This document shows positions 8,011-16,627 of a stretch of DNA of 50,498 nucleotides, piece by piece. Below the pieces are notes generated by a model. It saw only the letters and a list, made by a program, of their open reading frames with translations. It made no database searches and was not told where the DNA came from. Location of the stretch: NCBI GenBank assembly GCA_947258695.1, contig CAMYJG010000035.1, positions 1 to 50,498 of the forward strand. The letters are read 5' to 3'. The position numbers and the translations under genes were made by a program. The DNA is from an uncultured Ectothiorhodospiraceae bacterium (GTDB lineage: Bacteria; Pseudomonadota; Gammaproteobacteria; UBA6429; Thiohalophilaceae). How positions within the stretch are numbered: position 1 is the first letter of the stretch; each line of letters starts with the position of its first letter.

Positions 8011-8925
8011 ATGACGCATATTGAATTACCAAGTTATTTAGATCAGAGCGCTGATGTTAAAGATCGTTTTGATCGAATGAAACAACGACCTGTCACCCTA
8101 AAGGTAAACAACTTACACAAGAAGTTTATGTCCTCACATGGAGAAGTGGTCGCGCTTAAAGATATAAATTTTGAAACATATAAAAGAGAATTTGTATGTG
8201 TGATTGGTCCTTCAGGTTGTGGTAAGTCAACTTTAATACGAATTCTCGCAGGTTTAGAGACGCCAACATCTGGTGAAGTGTTACTCGATGGTAAAGCAGT
8301 TGATGGACCAAGCCAGGAACGTGGCATGGTATTCCAGGGTTATACTTTATTCCCATGGTTAACGATTAAAAAGAACGTCATGTTTGGTTTAGAAATGGCG
8401 GGACATAGTAAAGCATCATCTGAAGAACAAGCCTTCCAATGGATTGACCTGGTAGGTTTAAGTAAGTTTGCTAATGCATACCCGCATCAACTCTCGGGTG
8501 GTATGAAACAACGTGTCGCAATAGCACGAGCACTAGCCAATCAACCACGGATATTATTAATGGATGAACCGTTTGGTGCATTAGATGCTCAAACAAGAGC
8601 TAAGATGCAAAGTTATCTACATGAAATCTGGAAAAATATTGATGTCACTATTTTATTTATCACGCATGATTTAGATGAAGCCATTTATCTTGCTGATAGA
8701 GTATTAGTGTTAAAGGCCAATCCGGGTGAAGTACATGAAATGATTGAAGTGCCTGTACCTCACCCACGTTCACCTGATGATTTGTTGAGTCCAGAGTTTT
8801 TAGCTACAAAAAAACGTCTTGAGGAGTTAATTCATCCACCTGAAACAGATGTCGCTATCAATCAAGATCACTTGAATATGGTGAGAATGGTAAGCATTGA
8901 TAATGAAGTTGAGTCAGTTTTTTAA
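8011..8925 (+). CDS. ABC importer ATPase (urea/guanidine carboxylase cluster)
   Basis: A 304-residue SsuB/TauB-type ATPase. It has Walker [10 protein letters not shown] (66-74), signature [14 protein letters not shown], Walker B ILLMDEP, and the H-loop in FITHDLDEA. Compared with a typical SsuB it carries an N-terminal extension of about 28 residues and a longer C-terminal tail, both usual in the carboxylase-linked group. It powers uptake through the permease encoded just before. The stop codon overlaps the start of the next gene by one base, so translation is probably coupled. Confidence 0.92.
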   Translation: MTHIELPSYLDQSADVKDRFDRMKQRPVTLKVNNLHKKFMSSHGEVVALKDINFETYKREFVCVIGPSGCGKSTLIRILAGLETPTSGEVLLDGKAVDGPSQERGMVFQGYTLFPWLTIKKNVMFGLEMAGHSKASSEEQAFQWIDLVGLSKFANAYPHQLSGGMKQRVAIARALANQPRILLMDEPFGALDAQTRAKMQSYLHEIWKNIDVTILFITHDLDEAIYLADRVLVLKANPGEVHEMIEVPVPHPRSPDDLLSPEFLATKKRLEELIHPPETDVAINQDHLNMVRMVSIDNEVESVF

Positions 8926-9689
8926 TGAAAAGCTGGCATCAAATGACGTGGGAAGAAGTTGGAGACTTACCTGCGAAAGGTATGGATGCAGCAATATTAC
9001 CGGTGGGAGCAACTGAGCAACATGGCCCTCATATGGGATGCGGTATGGACGCTGAGATTGGATTCCATTTATGCCGCGCAGTATCAGAAGAAACAAAAGT
9101 TGTTATGTTACCAACACTTCCATATGGATGTTCTGTCGGCCACTCAAAACGTTGGCCAGGAACTTTGGCATTACAACCTAAAACTTTAATCGACGTGGTT
9201 AAAGATATTGGTGACTGGGTTCATGCATCAGGATTTAAAAAACTATTTATTATCAATAGTCATGCAACGAATTTCGCACCGTTACGATGTGCACTAGAAA
9301 TGTTACGCGCAGAATATGATGAGTTAATGGTTGCATTGGTTAATTCATTTGATGTGAGTGAGCGTGTACGTGAGCAACATTACAGTGATGGTGAAGACTG
9401 GCATGCAAACGATGCCGAAACATCATTAATGTTAGCGCTAAAGCCGGATATGGTACTCAAAGAGAAAATGATGGATGTTGATGATGAAGATCGAACGGTT
9501 GATTGTGTCTTTTCACATCCAGTAAACCGGACAAGTAAAAATGGAATAACGGGAAAACCGAGTTTAGCAAGTAAGGAAAAAGGTGAAGAGTTGTTTGCCT
9601 GGATGGTTAAAGATTTATCAGAACTTGTTATCAAGGGACTAAATGAAAACGCTCCATTACCATACTCCTATTTTGAAAAAGTTATATAG
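8925..9689 (+). CDS. Creatininase-family amidohydrolase
   Basis: A 254-residue metal-dependent hydrolase. The creatininase metal site is recognisable in GATEQHGPHMGCGMD (E31, H36 and D42 region), INSHATNF and DWHANDAETS. Classical members open the ring of creatinine; relatives act on other cyclic or linear amides. Its start overlaps the ATPase gene, so it is firmly part of the importer operon. Creatinine is itself a cyclic guanidino compound, so a role in feeding guanidino substrates into the pathway is attractive but unproven. The alternative is an unrelated amidase or formamidase function known from other members. Confidence 0.85.
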   Translation: MKSWHQMTWEEVGDLPAKGMDAAILPVGATEQHGPHMGCGMDAEIGFHLCRAVSEETKVVMLPTLPYGCSVGHSKRWPGTLALQPKTLIDVVKDIGDWVHASGFKKLFIINSHATNFAPLRCALEMLRAEYDELMVALVNSFDVSERVREQHYSDGEDWHANDAETSLMLALKPDMVLKEKMMDVDDEDRTVDCVFSHPVNRTSKNGITGKPSLASKEKGEELFAWMVKDLSELVIKGLNENAPLPYSYFEKVI

Positions 9690-9716
9690 ATCTGAATATA
9701 TCTGGAGTTAATGTAA

Positions 9717-11078
9717 GTGAAAAGTTCTGAAGAAATCAATGTCATTCAACAGCAGCTAAAAGATAAAGGTGTTAAGTATTGTATTGGTGCTTACGTTGAC
9801 ATTCATGGCATACCTAAAGGTAAAGTTGTGCCAATTGATCATCTTGAACACATGGCACATGGTTCAGAATTATATACCGGTTATGCATTAGATGGTTTAG
9901 GTCAAGACCCAAATGATGATGAAATAGCATCAGTGCCCGATCTCGATAGTATTACCCAGTTGCCCTGGCAACCAGAAGTGGCCTGGATGCCAGCAGACAA
10001 CACCTTTAAAGGCGAACCGTATGAAATAAACACCCGGGTTGCTTTGAAAAAAGTATTGAAACAAGCAGCCGATATGGGTTTCGGTATGAACTTGGGTATT
10101 GAATGTGAAGTTTTTGTATTAAAGCAAGACGAAGACGGAACAATGTCAGTACCCAATAAAGAGGATTAGTTAACTAAACCATGTTATGACGTCAGAGGTT
10201 TTTTAAATCAGTTTAACTGGTTAGATAAAATGTCGACTACAATCAATGAGCTTGGCTGGGATTTGTATTCACTTGATCATGAAGATGCGAATGGTCAGTT
10301 TGAATTTGATTTTATGTATAGCGATGCATTAACCATGTGTGATCGTTTTATTTTCTTCCGACTTATGGCAAAGGAATATGCTAAACAGGAAGGTCTGATG
10401 GCAACCCTGATGCCGAAGCCATTTTCTAATAAAACAGGTAATGGTGCGCATTTCAATATGTCGATATATGACAAAGAAAGCGGTGAAAATTTATTTGCCT
10501 GTGATCCTGAAAAAGATCCCAAGGGTCTTGGCTTGACCCCGTTGGGGTATAGCTTTATAGCTGGTGTGATCAAACATGGTAGAGCTTTATGTGCTGTTTT
10601 TGCACCGACTGTAAATAGTTATAAACGTTTAATTAGACAGGGTGATATGGCGTATTTTTCATGGGCACCTGTATTTAATTCATTTGGATCAAATAACAGA
10701 ACAAATTCAATACGTGTACCTATGAATGGCGGAAGATGTGAATCACGAAATGCCGATGGTGCAGTAAATCCTTACCTGGCAGCAACACTCGTATTAGCCG
10801 CTGGTTTAGAGGGTATTAAAGAAGGACTCGATCCGGGAGATCCACAAGAAGACAATTTATATGAGTTATCTGAACAGCAACGAAAAGATCGCGGTATCGA
10901 ATTTTTACCACAAAATTTAGCCGAAGCAGTTAAAGCCTTTGCAGATGATCCATTTATCGAGAAAACGCTTGGCAAAGAATTACGTGATGAATTTATTCGC
11001 TATAAACAAAACGAATGGGACAGTTACCATCAATCAGTTTCTGAATGGGAAATAGAGCGATACTCACATTTATTTTAA
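9717..11078 (+). pseudogene. glnT: Type III glutamine synthetase-like gene interrupted by an in-frame amber codon
   Basis: The frame opens at GTG 9717 (GGAG ribosome binding site) and reads 150 residues to TAG at 10167-10169. It then continues in the same frame without any other stop to 11078, about 453 codons in all. The sequence after the TAG ([12 protein letters not shown]) matches what a glutamine synthetase needs, so nothing is missing except one codon, probably AAG or CAG originally. Catalytic-domain signatures are present: GIECEVFVL before the stop; [24 protein letters not shown] and [12 protein letters not shown] after it. The family includes GlnT and gamma-glutamylmethylamide synthetase, which ligate ammonia or an amine to glutamate. 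In this cluster it could capture released ammonia. A mutation, sequencing error or readthrough are all possible. Confidence 0.85.
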
Positions 11079-11081
11079 GTT

Positions 11082-11549
11082 ATGACTCATAAACAAAATG
11101 TTTCTCGTATCAGCATATCGATACCAGAACAATTACTTAACGAAATCGATATGTTGGTAGAGGAACGTGGGTTTGAAAGTCGCTCACAAGCCATGTCGAG
11201 TATGATTCAGCATCAAATTACAGAGTATCAATGTGAAAATGGCGATGCTGTAATGGCCGGTACGATTAACCTGGTATATGATCATTCTACATTAGGCTTA
11301 CAAAAAATATTAGCTGACATACAACATCAGTATATTAATGAAGTAATTAGCTCCTTACATGTCCATTTAAAGGACACAAAAACAATGGAAGTTATATTGC
11401 TTCAAGGTCCGGTATCCAAGCTTAAAATGATTGCAGATAAAATGGAGTCGTGCCGTGGCGTGATTTCAGGTAAACTTCAATTATCTACAGCCATTTTGCC
11501 GCAGGTGCATCCATTACCTGATAATGAAAAAGTGAAAGAAATTAAATGA
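11082..11549 (+). CDS. NikR-like ribbon-helix-helix regulator
   Basis: A 155-residue protein with an N-terminal ribbon-helix-helix DNA-binding domain (RISISIPEQLLNEIDMLVEERGF, about residues 9-50). A C-terminal ACT-like domain follows, as in the nickel repressor NikR. The paired histidines of the nickel site are kept (LHVH), as is the upstream HQY region. The position equivalent to the cysteine ligand of E. coli NikR appears to be threonine in KDTKTMEV. It may therefore bind another metal or another effector. It starts three bases after the glutamine synthetase gene and probably controls the cluster. The window also contains a nickel permease and urease, so a real nickel role is not excluded. 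Confidence 0.8.
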   Translation: MTHKQNVSRISISIPEQLLNEIDMLVEERGFESRSQAMSSMIQHQITEYQCENGDAVMAGTINLVYDHSTLGLQKILADIQHQYINEVISSLHVHLKDTKTMEVILLQGPVSKLKMIADKMESCRGVISGKLQLSTAILPQVHPLPDNEKVKEIK

Positions 11550-11589
11550 AAAATCAATTTACATTATTTAATAACAAAGGAGTATTGTA

Positions 11590-12292
11590 ATGTCATCAAG
11601 CAATACTCCAGAACCAGGAACAGTTTTATACGAAGATAAGTTATCAGCGGCATGTCATTGGTCAATGACTATGCGAAAAGGCACTGTGCTTAAGCTAATT
11701 GATGATGAAGGTGGTGCTAATGTTGGGATGTTATTCTACAACCCAGGTAATTTATTAGAGCGTTATAACGCACCAGATACTTTAAAGTGTCAACATACAT
11801 TTAAGTTAACCAGGGGAAATTGTTTATATTCAGATATGGGACGAATCTTCTGCTCGATTACAGAAGATAGTGTAGGTTGGCATGATACGGTTTGTGGTAA
11901 CACTACTAAAGAATGACTGGAATCAAAATGGTTATAATAGCTTTCTCGTTGAGTTAACAAAGTATGGTTTAGGTAAAAAAGACATGGCATCGAATTTAAA
12001 TTTATTCAGTGCTGTTCAGGCGAATGATGAAGGTGTATTAACGTTCATTGAAGGTAATTCAAAAGTGGGAGATTCAATAGAATTACGTTTTGAAATGGAT
12101 ACCCTGGTTTTATTACATACTTGTCCGCATCCATTGAATCCAGCAAAAGACTACCCGAAAAAATCGATCACTTATCAGATTATCCAAGGTGCTGCTGTAA
12201 CAGATCATGATTATTGCATGAATCTTTGTGATGAAAATAAACGTGGTTTTAAAAATAATGAAATTTATCATTTAGGAGGAGGTTACTCATGA
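11590..12292 (+). pseudogene. Urea carboxylase-associated protein 1 (DUF1989), disrupted; carboxyguanidine deiminase subunit family
   Basis: The first part (ATG 11590, ribosome binding site AAAGGAG) codes for 108 residues and ends WHDTVCGNTTKE at TGA 11914-11916. The second part resumes in the +1 frame with NDWNQNGYNSFLVELTKYGLGKKDM and reads to 12292. Intact relatives have about 16 extra residues between the CGN and NDW motifs, so the simplest event is a deletion of roughly 47-50 bases, which also shifted the frame. The joined length, plus the missing part, gives the usual 240-250 residues. DUF1989 pairs beside guanidine carboxylase have been characterised as carboxyguanidine deiminase (CgdA/CgdB), which makes allophanate and ammonia. 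If the sequence is right this subunit is probably inactive. Confidence 0.82.
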
Positions 12293-12927
12293 TCAAAGAA
12301 AGCCTCTTAAAAAATGAAAATGCAGTTTTTTCACAAGAAGTTCTGGCTGGAGATTACTTTATAAAAGTGATTAAAAAAGGTCAGACCTTCCGTATACACG
12401 ATATTGAAGGTAACCAGGCAGCAGATTCGTTATTTTATAACGCTAATGATCCAACTGAACGCTACAGTGCGATGGATACTATTCGTGAACAAGGTGGCTT
12501 ATACCTGACAGCCGGTTCAAAATTATTGTCTAATGAAAATAACCTTATGTTAGAAATCACGGCTGATACCTGCGGGCGTCATGATACTATTGGTGGTGCT
12601 TGTGCAACAGAAAGTAATACCGTGCGTTATTCATTGGATAAAAAATGCATGCATGCGTGTCGCGATAGCAGGATGTTAGCCATCGCTGAAAATGAAGAAT
12701 TTGGTTTGAGTAAGCGGGATATTACCCATAATATTAATTTCTTTATGAATGTACCTGTTTCTGAAGAAGGCGGTCTGAGGTTTGAAGATGGAATATCCGC
12801 GGCTGGAAAATATGTTGAAATGAAAGCACATATGGATACCATATTTTTATTGTCAAATTGTCCACAATTGAATAACCCATGTAATGCCTATAAACCGACA
12901 CCGGTGGAAATATTAATTTGGGATTAA
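12289..12927 (+). CDS. Urea carboxylase-associated protein 2 (DUF1989); carboxyguanidine deiminase subunit family
   Basis: An intact 212-residue DUF1989 protein, close to the family's usual length. Conserved features include [40 protein letters not shown] and the C-terminal [18 protein letters not shown]. The Cys/His-containing blocks are probably the metal and catalytic site. The ATG overlaps the stop of the previous gene as ATGA, behind a perfect GGAGGAGG ribosome binding site, so the two subunits are made together. In the guanidine pathway the pair removes an amino group from carboxyguanidine to give allophanate. This subunit is intact, whereas its partner gene is broken. Confidence 0.88.
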   Translation: MIKESLLKNENAVFSQEVLAGDYFIKVIKKGQTFRIHDIEGNQAADSLFYNANDPTERYSAMDTIREQGGLYLTAGSKLLSNENNLMLEITADTCGRHDTIGGACATESNTVRYSLDKKCMHACRDSRMLAIAENEEFGLSKRDITHNINFFMNVPVSEEGGLRFEDGISAAGKYVEMKAHMDTIFLLSNCPQLNNPCNAYKPTPVEILIWD

Positions 12928-12949
12928 TATTCCTATAGAATTGATCAGG

Positions 12950-12998
12950 TTAGTGGGACGACCCACTAATTATTTTTGTAACGGCAGGACGGCCTGCC
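12950..12998 (+). promoter_or_regulatory. Guanidine-II (mini-ykkC) riboswitch before the carboxylase gene
   Basis: The first hairpin is TTAGTGGG (12950-12957), loop ACGA, CCCACTAA (12962-12969). A 13-base linker follows, then GGCAGG (12983-12988), loop ACGG, CCTGCC (12993-12998). Two perfect stems with ACGR loops match the guanidine-II consensus, which includes both ACGA and ACGG. The carboxylase ATG lies 18 bases downstream and no T-run follows, so translational control is likely. The element lies inside the operon, so the upstream importer genes would be under the sigma-54 promoter and the catabolic genes additionally under guanidine. Confidence 0.9.
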
Positions 12999-13016
12999 AA
13001 ACAAGAATGAAATATC

Positions 13017-16000
13017 ATGTTTACTAAAGTTCTTATAGCGAATCGGGGTGCGATTGCTACTCGAATCATTCGTACCCTGAAAACCATGCAATGTACATCC
13101 ATTGCTATCTACAATGAAGCCGATGCAGATTCATTACATGTACAACATGCTGATGAGAGCTATTCCTTAGGTGAAGGTCGTGCTTCAGATACCTATTTAA
13201 ATCAAGATAAAATCTTTGACATCATTAAACAGTCAGGGGCCGAAGCAGTACATCCTGGTTACGGCTTTTTGAGTGAAAACCCGGATTTTGTTAAACGTTG
13301 TGAAAAAAAGGGTATAGCTTTTATTGGTCCGACCACGGATCAAATGAATGCCTTTGGATTAAAGCACACTGCACGACAATTAGCCGAAGATAATAATATC
13401 CCCTTACTACCGGGCACAGAGCTATTAGATAATATTGAACAAGCATTAACTGAAGCAGAAAAAATCGGTTATCCGGTTATGTTAAAAAGTACTGCTGGTG
13501 GTGGCGGTATAGGGATGCAGTTGTGCTGGTCAAGTGATGAATTGTCGAAATCTTTCGATTCAGTACGTCGTTTAAGTGAAAATAATTTTTCCAACAGCGG
13601 TGTTTTTATTGAGAAATTTATCGAATATGCCCGTCATATCGAAGTCCAAATATTTGGTGATGGTAAAGGTGGTGCAATTGCCCTGGGTGAACGAGATTGT
13701 TCAACACAACGCCGTAATCAAAAAGTCATTGAAGAAACTCCTGCGCCAAACCTTACTGATGAAATTAGGAAAGAGTTAAGCGAAACAGCAACGCGTTTAG
13801 TTAAAGCGGTAAATTACCGTAATGCTGGTACGGTTGAATTTGTTTTTGATCAACAATCAGATCAGTTTTATTTCCTCGAAGTTAACACTCGTTTACAGGT
13901 TGAGCATGGTGTTACCGAGCAGGTATTTAATGTTGATCTTGTTGAGTGGATGCTTAAGTTAGCTGCAAATGAGCTTGATGACTTATCCGGTATTAGTAAA
14001 AAACTAAAGTCAGTTGGTCATGCTATTCAATGCCGGGTATATGCAGAAGATCCAAATAAAGATTTTCAGCCCAGTGCAGGTTTATTAAGCGAAGTGGCTT
14101 TTCCCGATGAAGATTACTTACGCATAGATCATTGGTTAGAAACAGGCATTGAGGTCCCTGCTTTATTTGACCCGATGTTAGCAAAAGTAGTTGTGACTGC
14201 AGATAACCGTGAAGAAGCAATTAAGAAATTGCATGATGCCTTGATAGACACTTCACTTTATGGCATAGAAACCAATATTAACTATGTTTGTGACATTTTG
14301 AATACAGATATTTTTAAACAAGGAAAAATATTTACCCGTTATTTAAATGATTTTGTTACTCAACCCTATTCAATAGATGTTATTAGTTCAGGAACATTAA
14401 CTACTATTCAGGATTATCCAGCACGAATTGGCTACTGGAATATCGGCGTACCACCATCAGGTCCTTTTGATTCTTACTCGTTTAATTTAGGCAACCGCTT
14501 ATTAAATAATCCTGAAAATGCTGCGGGATTAGAAATTACTTTAAATGGTCCTAGCTTAAAATTTAATAACGAAACACAGATCGTACTCACTGGCGCTGAA
14601 ATGAAAGCAGAGCTAGATAATGAGACAGTATCGTTCTGGCAAGTTATTGATGTTAAAGCAGGACAAACGTTAAAAATAGGCAAAGCTTCTTCTGCTGGTG
14701 CACGCGCTTATTTAACTATTAAAGGTGGTCTGAATTGTCCGGACTACCTGGGATCCAAATCAACGTTTACCTTAGGCCAATTTGGTGGTCATGCTGGTCG
14801 CGCCATTCGAGTTGGTGATGTTTTGCATTTTAATGAATTAAATGTGAAGGCTGAAAATAAAGCATTACCACCGGTATTAAAACCTCGAATAGAAAATACA
14901 TGGGCCATACGTGTTATCTATGGACCACATGGTTCACCTGATTTTTTTACATATAATGATATTGATGTTTTTTTTAAATCTGAGTGGGAAGTGCATTATA
15001 ACTCTAGTCGAACAGGTATTCGACTGATAGGTCCAAAACCTGAATGGGCAAGGAGTGATGGTGGAGAAGCCGGTATGCATCCATCAAACATTCATGACAA
15101 TGCTTATGCTATTGGTACAGTAGATTTCACAGGTGATATGCCAGTTATACTTGGACCTGATGGACCATCATTAGGTGGTTTTGTTTGTCCGGCTACAACT
15201 ATCACGGCTGATTTATGGAAATTGGGTCAGTTGAAAGCGGGTGATAAAGTAAAGTTTATTCCAGTTAGTATTGAAGATGCTGTCATGCTTGAAAAAGCGC
15301 AATTAGATTCAGTCACGAAGCTGAAAGATCTTTGTTTTGATATCGACACTACGAAAATATCTACACCTATAATAAAAATTATTGATGAAAATAAATTTGG
15401 TGTAAAAATAGTTTATCGCCCACAAGGTGATAAATATATGCTGGTTGAGTTCGGTGAGTTAATGCTGGATATTGAACTTCGTTTTCGTGTTCATGCGTTA
15501 ATGTTGTCTTTAGAAAAAAATCTTCCAAAAGGTGTGATGGAGTTAACGCCGGGTATACGCTCACTACAAATTCACTATGAAAGCCAGTTTCTTTCAGCTA
15601 ATGAATTAGTTGAGATTGTAAATAAACATATATCAATGCTAAAAAATATTGATGAGCTAGATGTCCCGGCACGTGTTGTTCATATTCCGTTAAGTTGGAA
15701 TGATAATGCCTGCCAGTTAGCTATCGATAAATATATGCAATCTGTACGCAAAGATGCCCCCTGGTGTCCAAGTAACATTGAATTCATTCGCCGTATAAAT
15801 GGTTTAGATAATATTAGACAAGTTAAAGATATTGTTTTTGATGCCAGTTATTTAGTAATGGGTTTAGGTGATGTTTATCTTGGTGCACCGGTTGCGACAC
15901 CGATGGATCCAAGACATCGCTTAGTGACAACAAAATATAATCCAGCACGTACCTGGACCGCTGAAAACTCGGTAGGTATTGGTGGTTCTTATATGTGTGT

Positions 16001-16616
16001 CTATGGTATGGAAGGTCCCGGCGGGTATCAGTTTGTTGGTCGTACCTTACAAATGTGGAATCGTTACCATAAAACAAAAGAATTCACACAACCATGGTTA
16101 TTACGTTTTTTTGACCAAATTAAATTCTATGAAGTCAGTGCAGATGAACTAAAACAAATACGCCAGGATTTTCCCAAGGGAAGGTATGAAATCAAGATTG
16201 AAGAAACACGTTTTAATCTTAAGGAATATATTGAGTTCTTAAACAATAATGAAAAAGAGATTAAACAATTCACCCAACAACGTGAGCACGCTTTTGATGA
16301 AGAATTGCAACGCTGGATTGACTCGGGTCAGATAAATTTTGATTCGGGCCAGGATATGTCAAGCGATACCGGTTTAGAAGAAGCATTGCCGGAAAATTGT
16401 GTTGCTATTGAAAGTCCTGTCGCGGGTAGCGTATGGAAAATGTTAGTTACCCAGGGAGACGAAATAAAAGATGGTCAGGCGATAATGATTCTTGAGTCTA
16501 TGAAAATGGAAATAGAAATCGTGGCACCGCATGATGGCACTGTATATTCAGTAAGCCGTAATGAAGGACAGCAGGTAAATGCCGGTCAAGCTTTATTAAT
16601 ACTAGAAGAAAATTAA
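13017..16616 (+). CDS. uca: Urea carboxylase family enzyme, probably guanidine carboxylase
   Basis: This is a 1199-residue biotin-dependent enzyme. It contains, in order: a biotin carboxylase domain (about 1-445; ATP-grasp glycine loop STAGGGGIGM, EVNTRLQVEHGVTE), a carboxyltransferase region of KipA and KipI type (about 450-1090), and a C-terminal biotinyl domain with ESMKMEIE and biotinyl-lysine K1163. The length is that of complete urea carboxylases. These enzymes use ATP and bicarbonate to carboxylate urea to allophanate or, in the riboswitch-associated group, guanidine to carboxyguanidine. A guanidine-II riboswitch directly upstream and the DUF1989 pair favour guanidine as substrate. The frame is intact throughout. 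It is followed 11 bases later by allophanate hydrolase. Confidence 0.93.
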   Translation: MFTKVLIANRGAIATRIIRTLKTMQCTSIAIYNEADADSLHVQHADESYSLGEGRASDTYLNQDKIFDIIKQSGAEAVHPGYGFLSENPDFVKRCEKKGIAFIGPTTDQMNAFGLKHTARQLAEDNNIPLLPGTELLDNIEQALTEAEKIGYPVMLKSTAGGGGIGMQLCWSSDELSKSFDSVRRLSENNFSNSGVFIEKFIEYARHIEVQIFGDGKGGAIALGERDCSTQRRNQKVIEETPAPNLTDEIRKELSETATRLVKAVNYRNAGTVEFVFDQQSDQFYFLEVNTRLQVEHGVTEQVFNVDLVEWMLKLAANELDDLSGISKKLKSVGHAIQCRVYAEDPNKDFQPSAGLLSEVAFPDEDYLRIDHWLETGIEVPALFDPMLAKVVVTADNREEAIKKLHDALIDTSLYGIETNINYVCDILNTDIFKQGKIFTRYLNDFVTQPYSIDVISSGTLTTIQDYPARIGYWNIGVPPSGPFDSYSFNLGNRLLNNPENAAGLEITLNGPSLKFNNETQIVLTGAEMKAELDNETVSFWQVIDVKAGQTLKIGKASSAGARAYLTIKGGLNCPDYLGSKSTFTLGQFGGHAGRAIRVGDVLHFNELNVKAENKALPPVLKPRIENTWAIRVIYGPHGSPDFFTYNDIDVFFKSEWEVHYNSSRTGIRLIGPKPEWARSDGGEAGMHPSNIHDNAYAIGTVDFTGDMPVILGPDGPSLGGFVCPATTITADLWKLGQLKAGDKVKFIPVSIEDAVMLEKAQLDSVTKLKDLCFDIDTTKISTPIIKIIDENKFGVKIVYRPQGDKYMLVEFGELMLDIELRFRVHALMLSLEKNLPKGVMELTPGIRSLQIHYESQFLSANELVEIVNKHISMLKNIDELDVPARVVHIPLSWNDNACQLAIDKYMQSVRKDAPWCPSNIEFIRRINGLDNIRQVKDIVFDASYLVMGLGDVYLGAPVATPMDPRHRLVTTKYNPARTWTAENSVGIGGSYMCVYGMEGPGGYQFVGRTLQMWNRYHKTKEFTQPWLLRFFDQIKFYEVSADELKQIRQDFPKGRYEIKIEETRFNLKEYIEFLNNNEKEIKQFTQQREHAFDEELQRWIDSGQINFDSGQDMSSDTGLEEALPENCVAIESPVAGSVWKMLVTQGDEIKDGQAIMILESMKMEIEIVAPHDGTVYSVSRNEGQQVNAGQALLILEEN

Positions 16617-16627
16617 GTGGTGTCATT

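Noticed and set aside
10167-10169. TAG as a pyrrolysine codon.
   Set aside because: No pyrrolysine genes are visible, glutamine synthetases have no known pyrrolysine, and a single-base mutation is simpler.
10230-11078. A separate gene starting at ATG 10230.
   Set aside because: It is the same frame as the part before the amber codon, and the 20 codons between TAG and this ATG encode conserved glutamine synthetase sequence, so it is one interrupted gene.
11882-12292. A real gene starting at ATG 11882.
   Set aside because: Its first ten residues are out-of-frame translation of the upstream DUF1989 fragment; similarity to the family begins only at NDWNQNG.
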